Positions 1 through 4,528 of a DNA stretch of 12,842 nt are shown here, one piece after another; the first letter of the stretch is position 1, and the number at the start of each line of letters is the position of its first letter. The stretch spans positions 1 to 12,842 of the forward strand of contig CAMVJE010000040.1 in NCBI GenBank assembly GCA_947167745.1, given 5' to 3'. The stretch is from an uncultured Treponema sp. GTDB taxonomy: Bacteria > Spirochaetota > Spirochaetia > Treponematales > Treponemataceae. The notes below the pieces were generated by a model. The model made no database searches. It was not told the origin of the DNA and was given only the letters and a program-made list of their open reading frames with translations. The position numbers and the translations under genes are program-made.

Positions 1-2
1 AA

Positions 3-656
3 ATCCGCTCAAAACTGGATGCCGAGCGTGCTTTTGGACGAATCACTTTCCCTTATTTCATCGAGAAAACTGCCCCGGTCACAAAATCCGCCGGCCTCAT
101 GGAATACACCTGCTCCTACGAAGGGGAAGTGACAGTTAGGAGTGAGGAGTTAGGAGTTAGGAGTGAGCAATTAGCAGTTAGCAAAGGGGAAGGGGGAAGT
201 CTCCCCCCTGGGGTTCAAGCTTCGCTTTCACCCACACCCCCCTCTCCTAGGGGCAAAGCCCCTAAAACCCCGGTGGACTCAAAATTCTTCATCTCAATCA
301 AGGTGCCGGTTGCTACCCTTTGTCCTTGTTCTAAGGCTATTTCTGAGTACGGAGCGCATAATCAGCGGGGCTTTGTTAAGGTCAAAGTGCTTTACAGCAA
401 GTTTTTCTGGATTGAGGATGTGATTTCCATGATTGAGGAATGTGCATCAACTCCGCTTTATTCGGTTCTCAAACGCAAGGACGAAAAATTCGTGACGGAG
501 CATGCTTACGACAATCCCCGCTTCGTCGAAGATGTTGTGCGCGAAGTCTACCTGGGCCTAAAGAAAATGGATTTCAAGTGGTTCACCGTTGAAGCTGAAA
601 CCGAAGAAAGCATCCACTTCCATAATGCGTATGCATGTGCTGAGTTCGGGGAATAA
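3..656 (+). CDS. folE2: GTP cyclohydrolase FolE2, 3' part, with in-frame insertion
   Basis: Partial gene: the reading frame is open from the window edge, so the ATG at 99 is an internal Met, not the start. FolE2 (GTP cyclohydrolase IB) converts GTP to dihydroneopterin triphosphate for folate or queuosine synthesis in the cytoplasm. Family hallmarks seen are FPYFIEKTAPVTKSAGLMEYT (encoded around 48-110), the CPCSK block with the conserved Cys (321-335), SEYGAHNQRGF, a DEKFVTEHAYDNPRFVEDVVR stretch and the C-terminal ESIHFHNAYA block. Between GEV and DSKFFISIKVPV lie about 45 extra residues rich in Ser, Pro and Gly (about 133-272), where the family usually has a short turn. The insertion keeps frame, and all conserved blocks on both sides are intact. 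It may be a tolerated surface loop or an early step of decay. The family call is firm; activity of this copy is uncertain. Confidence 0.92.
   Translation: MRSKLDAERAFGRITFPYFIEKTAPVTKSAGLMEYTCSYEGEVTVRSEELGVRSEQLAVSKGEGGSLPPGVQASLSPTPPSPRGKAPKTPVDSKFFISIKVPVATLCPCSKAISEYGAHNQRGFVKVKVLYSKFFWIEDVISMIEECASTPLYSVLKRKDEKFVTEHAYDNPRFVEDVVREVYLGLKKMDFKWFTVEAETEESIHFHNAYACAEFGE
133..272 (+). repeat. Composite repeat inserted in frame in folE2
   Basis: The left part (about 135-180) is a near-tandem run of TTAGGAG / TTAGCAG units separated by GTGAG. The right part (about 186-272) is C-rich with short inverted repeats, for example AAGC-TTC-GCTT near 219-229 and AGGGGC-AAA-GCCCCT near 248-263. Read on the minus strand, this is hairpins with GAA-type triloops followed by TTAG-complement units. 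That is the same order as in the intergenic DNA at 663-891 on the plus strand, so the two copies are inverted relative to each other. The length is close to a multiple of three and contains no stop in the folE2 frame. Exact ends cannot be set without an uninterrupted homologue. Confidence 0.75.
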
Positions 657-761
657 ATTCCGCGAGAATTACGAAGTAATTCTCGTTAGGATTGCGGAGC
701 AATCCATAAATGCGTATGCATGTGCTGAATATGGGGGGTAAATTCCACGAGAATTGCGAAG
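619..761 (+). repeat. Imperfect direct repeat: duplicated folE2 3' end
   Basis: Positions 619-676 (last codons of folE2, its TAA, and the start of the downstream hairpin) are repeated at 703-761. There is one inserted base and about seven substitutions over roughly 58 positions. The first copy encodes the conserved family C-terminus (HNAYA), so it is the original. In the second copy the extra A breaks the frame, though the TAA is kept at the corresponding place (739-741). Confidence 0.8.
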
Positions 762-845
762 CGCAAGGGATTGTAGTGGTGCGCAAAGCGCATTACGAAG
801 TAACGGAGCGATAGCGGAGCCACGAAAAGCCCGGCGGCGAAGCCG
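663..845. repeat. Cluster of mini-hairpins with GAA/GGA/AAA triloops
   Basis: This gene-free stretch holds successive short stem-loops. CGAGAATTAC-GAA-GTAATTCTCG (663-685) has a 10-bp stem. GGATTGC-GGA-GCAATCC (689-705) has a 7-bp stem. A third is TTGCG-AAG-CGCAA (about 754-766). GTGGTGCGC-AAA-GCGCATTAC (776-796) is 9 bp with two G-T pairs and competes with TTAC-GAA-GTAA (793-803). The last is CGGC-GAA-GCCG (835-845). Most have a C-G pair closing a purine-rich triloop. None has a T-run, so none looks like a normal terminator. No coding signal was seen here. Confidence 0.6.
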
Positions 846-856
846 ATGCGCCCAAT

Positions 857-891
857 TTCTAACTCCTAACTTCTAATTGCTAATTTTTACT
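857..891 (-). repeat. TTAG-unit repeat overlapping the 3' end of the M15 gene
   Basis: On the minus strand this reads as spaced TTAG units (TTAGTA, TTAGCAATTAGAAG, TTAGGAGTTAG). It shares the 13-mer AGTTAGGAGTTAG (859-871 here, 148-160 in folE2) and the 9-mer AGCAATTAG (873-881 here, 166-174 in folE2) with the folE2 insertion, in the opposite orientation. It supplies the last few codons and the TAG stop of the upstream minus-strand gene. Confidence 0.7.
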
Positions 892-1793
892 AACTCCGGG
901 TGGTACTCAAAGTGCATGTTGTCGAAGATTATCCAGTAACCGCCCCAGATAAAGCCCTCGCTTTCGAAGATTTTCCGGATTTCAGCGGGGGGCATCCAGC
1001 GTTTTTCCAGCGGCACCAGCATCCATTTGTCACCGCTGCGTTCTTTTTCCCAGCCCCAGTATATTGCCCGGCCGTTCAGTCTTTTTGGCAGCAGGTCGAT
1101 TGCGATTCCGTATGAGTGGAAGGATTTTCGTGAGGTTTCGGCGATTTCCCGCCAGTGGTAGGCGTCTGCGGATTTCAGGGCAGAGAGAAAGGCTTTTATT
1201 TCGGGATTGTCTTTTTTGGCCAGGATTTTCTTTTCGACATTTTTTATCGGGTCATAGATTCGCTCGTGAATCCGTGTTTTTTTGCCAAGGAAAGTCGTGC
1301 GAATTATGTGCTCTTCTATAATTCTTTGGGATTGAGCCGAATAGAGCCAGTCAAAGAAGAACATTGGTGTACCGCCGCTGTTTTTGCGGTTTTCAGATGA
1401 ACTGAAATTCTTTATGCGGTCAATTTCTTCCGGTGTGAAGGTCTTTGGGTCCCGGAGTTTATTTTCATAATTATATTGAAGAATCCAGTAATTTTCTTTA
1501 TTGGGGAGCTCTTCTTTTGGCAAAAGCCTTCCGCCCGCCCAATAGAGTGTCACACTTTTCTGACCTTTTGGCTTTTTTGTGCGCTCAAAAAACAAGTCTG
1601 CTGTCATGTCGATTTTCCAGTCAAAAAGTTTGTCGTCAAAAAATACTGTATATTTGATGTCAGGGTAAAATTTAAAAAAAGTCTTGATTTCTTCCGGAAC
1701 GAAGGGATTGCCCGAGAATTGCGGTCGCTTTGGATTTTGGGCGAAGAGGGGGAGAAGGAGAAAGATTAAGAGCGAAGAAAACACTTTTTTCAT
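873..1793 (-). CDS. Secreted M15-family zinc peptidase (DD-carboxypeptidase / endopeptidase type)
   Basis: A protein of 306 residues starting at the ATG at 1793; a TTG one codon upstream is less likely. Residues 1-18 form a signal peptide (KK, Leu/Phe-rich core, cleavage after FA before Q19), so it acts outside the cytoplasmic membrane. The C-terminal part carries the M15 metal site: SFHSYGIAIDLLP gives His226 and Asp233 with the expected spacing of seven, and FDNMHFE gives Asp291 (catalytic acid/base position in the VanY / M15C group) and His294. Family members cut D-Ala- or L-Ala-D-Glu-linked peptides of peptidoglycan. The N-terminal 150 residues are not recognised. The last codons (VKISN) and the stop come from the TTAG repeat, so the original C-terminus may have differed. 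The gene has its own promoter and lies 70 nt after the ABC ATPase gene in the same direction. Confidence 0.8.
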   Translation of the reverse strand: MKKVFSSLLIFLLLPLFAQNPKRPQFSGNPFVPEEIKTFFKFYPDIKYTVFFDDKLFDWKIDMTADLFFERTKKPKGQKSVTLYWAGGRLLPKEELPNKENYWILQYNYENKLRDPKTFTPEEIDRIKNFSSSENRKNSGGTPMFFFDWLYSAQSQRIIEEHIIRTTFLGKKTRIHERIYDPIKNVEKKILAKKDNPEIKAFLSALKSADAYHWREIAETSRKSFHSYGIAIDLLPKRLNGRAIYWGWEKERSGDKWMLVPLEKRWMPPAEIRKIFESEGFIWGGYWIIFDNMHFEYHPELVKISN

Positions 1794-1803
1794 CAATAAT
1801 GAA

Positions 1804-1812
1804 ATTATAGCA
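1804..1812 (-). promoter_or_regulatory. Extended -10 promoter of the M15 gene
   Basis: The minus strand reads TGCTATAAT, a perfect -10 preceded by a TGn extension. It ends only 10 nt before the ATG at 1793. Transcription would start about 3 nt before the ATG, and no Shine-Dalgarno sequence precedes the gene. No clear -35 is seen, which is usual for an extended -10 promoter. Confidence 0.6.
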
Positions 1813-1863
1813 TGAAATTTCTCATAGAAAAGAAAAAAGATGTTAAAACCTGATTACCTGATA

Positions 1864-2874
1864 TTAAGGCTGAATTTCCCAGCTTTTTTTTGCTCTCATA
1901 ACGATTCTGTCGCCAATTCTAAGGCTTTCCGCTTCGATTGTGTCAAAATCAGCAGTGACGGTCTCTTTTGAGTCTGTGCCGCAAGTTTGAATTACGAAAC
2001 GGCTTTTGCTTCCTAAAAATTGCTCGCTTAAAATTGTGCCGGAAAGCAAAATTGTTTCTGAAGTTACAACTTCCTTTTCCCATGCTTGGGATTGATGGGT
2101 GAGTTCAAACCATTCCGGGCGAATCATGGTCGTTTTGCCGTCTTTTTTGAGAAAATTTGCTTTTCCTACAAAATCTGCCACGAATTCGCTTTTCGGGGCA
2201 AAATAGATTTCCCTTGGGTTTCCTTCCTGCAGGAGTTTTCCTTCGTTAAGTACGGCGATTTTCGTTGAGAGGGAAAGGGCCTCTTCCTGATCGTGAGTGA
2301 CATAAACAGTTGTTATCTTTAGTTTTTGCTGAATTTCTTTAAGCTCTTCCCGGACTTTTGTGCGCAATTTTGTGTCCAGAGAAGAAAGCGGTTCGTCCAT
2401 CAAAAGAATCTTGGGCTTGAGAACAAGGGAACGGGCGAGGGCAACGCGCTGCTGCTGACCGCCAGAAAGTTCATTTGGAAAGCGTAAAAGCAAGGATTCA
2501 ATTCCAAGTGATGAGGCAATTTCTGTGACAAGCTGTTTTATTTCTTCTTTTGAATTAGATTTTTGTATTTTGAGTCCGTAAGCAATGTTATCCGCAACTG
2601 AAAGGTGGGGGAAAAGGGCGTAATCTTGAAAAACAATTCCGACTTTTCGCTCATTTACCTCGATTCCGGCCTGATTTACGCCGTCGATTAAAACCTGGCC
2701 AGACTGTGGCTGAAGGAAACCCGAAATTAAGCGGAGCAGGGTTGTTTTTCCGCAGCCGCTGGGGCCTAAGAGGGTTGTAAAGCTTCCTTCCTCGACTCTG
2801 AGCGAAATGTCGCTGACTGCAGGAGTATTGCCGAATGAAAAGGAAAGGTTTTTTAGTTCCAGTTTTGAGGTCAT
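1864..2874 (-). CDS. ABC transporter ATP-binding protein, FbpC/PotA-like
   Basis: A cytoplasmic ATPase subunit of 336 residues. Visible motifs are Walker A GPSGCGKTT (37-45), Q-loop Q83, signature LSGGQQQR (136-143), Walker B ILLMDEP (156-162), D-loop SSLD (164-167) and switch His194. After about residue 235 comes a regulatory tail with MIRPEWFEL, typical of the TOBE-type tails of importers for ferric iron, spermidine/putrescine, sulfate or molybdate. Substrate cannot be told from the ATPase alone. No permease or binding-protein gene lies in the window, so it is an orphan here. Its ATG overlaps the stop of the upstream patatin gene (ATGA), which suggests translational coupling. No convincing hairpin terminator follows; only a T-rich stretch lies at 1825-1850 of the minus strand. 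Confidence 0.92.
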   Translation of the reverse strand: MTSKLELKNLSFSFGNTPAVSDISLRVEEGSFTTLLGPSGCGKTTLLRLISGFLQPQSGQVLIDGVNQAGIEVNERKVGIVFQDYALFPHLSVADNIAYGLKIQKSNSKEEIKQLVTEIASSLGIESLLLRFPNELSGGQQQRVALARSLVLKPKILLMDEPLSSLDTKLRTKVREELKEIQQKLKITTVYVTHDQEEALSLSTKIAVLNEGKLLQEGNPREIYFAPKSEFVADFVGKANFLKKDGKTTMIRPEWFELTHQSQAWEKEVVTSETILLSGTILSEQFLGSKSRFVIQTCGTDSKETVTADFDTIEAESLRIGDRIVMRAKKSWEIQP

Positions 2875-3716
2875 TTTAAGAACTCCATGAGCCTTCCCAG
2901 GCTTTCCTGGGCTGCAAGTCGTCCTAAATTGTAGACTCTCTGCAATTCGTCGGGATTGTTTTCCGTGCGGCTGATTCCCAGGCTTTCAAAAGGGCATATT
3001 ACGAAACATTTTCCGGCTTCTTCCTGCTCAAAGACATAGGCTTTTTCCTGATTGTAAACTTCGTGGCGGTGAAGCATGGCATCAAACATTTTAGGATACT
3101 TTCTCAGACTGAATTTCATTAATTTGAGGGAGGAACTGGCCTCTTTTACAAAGTTTCGGGGCTGAGTGAGAATTACGAGATTCTTTTCATAGCCCATGTC
3201 TTCAAAGGCTTTTAACGGAATTGAATCTGTCATTCCGCCGTCTAAAAGCTCGTAGCCGTCAACTTTGACTACACGAGACACGAGGGGCATACTTGCGCTG
3301 GCCCGCATCCAGGTCAAATCTTTTTCATCGCAAGTTTCAAGTTCCTTGTAAACAGGCTTTCCAGTCTTGCAGTCAGATGCGACGACGTAAAATTTCAGGG
3401 GATTTGAGCGGTAAGTCTCATAGTCAAAGAGGTCGAGCTTGTTTGGGAGCTGCTTGTAGCAAAAATCTGCTCCGTAAAGGTCGCCTGTGAGTAAAAGTGA
3501 GAGGAAAGAGCAGTATCGCCAGTTGTGGGCGAATCGCTTGTTGTAGCGGATTGCCCGGCCAATCTGCTTGGACTTAAAATTGCAGCCGAAAGTTGCCCCA
3601 GCGGAAACGCCAATGGCTCCGTCAAAGTTAATTCCGTTTTCCAATAAAACATCACACACTCCGGCCGTGAACATGCCGCGCATGGCTCCGCCTTCCATTA
3701 CAAGACCCTTTTTCAT
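2871..3716 (-). CDS. Patatin-like serine hydrolase (phospholipase family)
   Basis: A protein of 281 residues from the ATG at 3716 (MKKGLVMEGG). A GTG eight codons upstream would add MFFVILLH, but that lies between the -35 and the -10 of the best promoter, so it is rejected. Patatin hallmarks in order are the glycine-rich oxyanion loop EGGAMRG (8-14), the nucleophile elbow GVSAG (Ser38) and the catalytic DGG (Asp159 in LLDGGMTDSIP), giving a Ser-Asp dyad for acyl-ester hydrolysis of lipids. There is no signal peptide or membrane segment, so it is probably cytoplasmic. The C-terminal region (about 190-281) resembles the extra domain of bacterial patatins of this group (recalled as DUF6363). It is the first gene of a two-gene unit with the ABC ATPase; the physiological substrate is unknown. 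Confidence 0.88.
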   Translation of the reverse strand: MKKGLVMEGGAMRGMFTAGVCDVLLENGINFDGAIGVSAGATFGCNFKSKQIGRAIRYNKRFAHNWRYCSFLSLLLTGDLYGADFCYKQLPNKLDLFDYETYRSNPLKFYVVASDCKTGKPVYKELETCDEKDLTWMRASASMPLVSRVVKVDGYELLDGGMTDSIPLKAFEDMGYEKNLVILTQPRNFVKEASSSLKLMKFSLRKYPKMFDAMLHRHEVYNQEKAYVFEQEEAGKCFVICPFESLGISRTENNPDELQRVYNLGRLAAQESLGRLMEFLK

Positions 3717-3723
3717 GTGGAGA

Positions 3724-3751
3724 AGTATAACAAAAAACACTACATTTTCAA
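3724..3751 (-). promoter_or_regulatory. Promoter of the patatin-ABC unit
   Basis: On the minus strand TTGAAA (3751-3746) is followed by 16 nt and then TATACT (3729-3724). The -10 ends 7 nt before the ATG at 3716, so the predicted transcript begins at or next to the start codon. There is no Shine-Dalgarno sequence. This both sets the start codon and suggests a leaderless mRNA. Confidence 0.6.
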
Positions 3752-3783
3752 AGGAAAATAAGATAACGGAAAATTAAAAATAC

Positions 3784-3811
3784 TTGTATGTTTTTTTTTC
3801 AATTATATAAT
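3784..3811 (+). promoter_or_regulatory. Promoter of the small pectin-module gene
   Basis: TTGTAT (3784-3789), a 16-nt T-rich spacer and a perfect TATAAT (3806-3811). It predicts a leader of about 90 nt before the ATG at 3908. It lies back to back with the patatin promoter in a 191-nt divergent intergenic region. Confidence 0.6.
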
Positions 3812-3824
3812 TATACTTTCAATT

Positions 3825-3846
3825 CGAGAATGATTTTTCCTTCTCG
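3825..3846 (+). promoter_or_regulatory. Hairpin at the start of the leader RNA
   Basis: CGAGAA (3825-3830) can pair with TTCTCG (3841-3846) across a 10-nt loop, just after the predicted transcription start. It could stabilise the mRNA or be an operator-like site. There is no T-run, so it is not a terminator. Confidence 0.3.
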
Positions 3847-3907
3847 TAATAAATGAATTAAAAAGAATATTTCTGCTTATCTATGGAATATTCTGGAGGT
3901 AAATCCT

Positions 3908-4414
3908 ATGAAAAAACTTCTTGCGGCAATTGCAGCAACACTTCTTTTCGGAGCTTCACTTTTTGCTGAAGGCTATATTTCTGCCAACGACATCGATTTG
4001 GGCAAAATCACTTCAGACCGCAAAGAGGAAGACGGATTCATTATCCATGGAGCCCAGAAGGCAATCGAAGTAACAAAAGACGATGTTAAAATCAAGGGAG
4101 AAAAATTCACTCAGCGATTCAAGATGGGTGGTTCTGCCATCGAAAAGGGTGGAGAGCCTGTATGCTACATTTCATTCCCTGCAAAGAAAGGTGAGACAGT
4201 AACCATTTACGGACTCAGCTCAAGCAAAACAGAAGCTCGTGTAGCCGAGATTTATAATACTGCCGACAAGAGCGTTGTAAAAGCACTTCCGATGGGTGTT
4301 TATGACAAAGAGAATGCTTCTGTCGTATCTTTTAAAATCCCTGCTGATGGCCGATATGCCGTTGGTTCAAAACATTCTACAATTTACATTTACAACATCA
4401 ATGTCAGCAAGTAA
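3908..4414 (+). CDS. Small secreted protein resembling a pectate-lyase accessory module
   Basis: 168 residues, with an excellent ribosome-binding site (GGAGGT at 3895-3900, 7-nt spacing). Residues 1-20 are a signal peptide (MKKLLAAIAATLLFGASLFA before E21). The mature part has no membrane segment. It contains DGFIIHG, KFTQRFKMGGSA and a late KHSTIYIYNINV block. From memory this matches the beta-sandwich module attached to many bacterial pectate lyases, whose pattern is an FTxRLKLGG block followed by VxVYxxSSS and a closing IYKI-type strand. Here the module stands alone, without a catalytic domain. It ends at its own terminator just before the PL9 lyase gene in the same direction. A role in binding pectin or aiding the lyase is an inference; no enzyme residues are evident. 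Confidence 0.7.
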   Translation: MKKLLAAIAATLLFGASLFAEGYISANDIDLGKITSDRKEEDGFIIHGAQKAIEVTKDDVKIKGEKFTQRFKMGGSAIEKGGEPVCYISFPAKKGETVTIYGLSSSKTEARVAEIYNTADKSVVKALPMGVYDKENASVVSFKIPADGRYAVGSKHSTIYIYNINVSK

Positions 4415-4451
4415 ATTGTTTCAAAAATAACAAATTTTTCTTGGAAAAGGG

Positions 4452-4480
4452 GGGCAGACTGATACAAGTCTGCCCTTTTT
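4452..4480 (+). terminator. Intrinsic terminator after the small pectin-module gene
   Basis: A perfect 9-bp stem GGGCAGACT (4452-4460) / AGTCTGCCC (4467-4475) with loop GATACA, followed directly by TTTTT. It lies 38 nt after the stop codon. Confidence 0.93.
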
Positions 4481-4481
4481 A

Positions 4482-4490
4482 TGATATAAT
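4482..4490 (+). promoter_or_regulatory. Extended -10 promoter of the PL9 lyase gene
   Basis: TGATATAAT (TGn plus a perfect -10) sits immediately after the terminator T-run. The -35 position falls inside the terminator stem and shows no consensus. The predicted leader is about 30 nt, with AAGGAG (4511-4516) placed 12 nt before the ATG at 4529, which is rather far. Confidence 0.5.
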
Positions 4491-4528
4491 ATATTATCTT
4501 TAATTTTTAAAAGGAGTTGTGAGTATTT

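Noticed and set aside
99..101. ATG as start of folE2
   Set aside because: The same frame is open upstream to the window edge and encodes conserved FolE2 sequence, so this Met is internal and the gene is cut by the window.
135..180. CRISPR-like or tandem array
   Set aside because: Units are 7-9 nt with no spacers of uniform length; they are short repeat units within a coding insertion, not a CRISPR array.
663..685. Terminator for folE2
   Set aside because: The stem is strong, but TTAGG follows instead of a T-run.
583..786. Minus-strand 67-residue open frame
   Set aside because: It lies across the folE2 3' end and hairpin repeats, with no ribosome-binding site or recognisable sequence.
1864..2874. 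Specific name fbpC or potA for the ATPase
   Set aside because: Substrate cannot be read from the ATPase alone and no partner genes are present.
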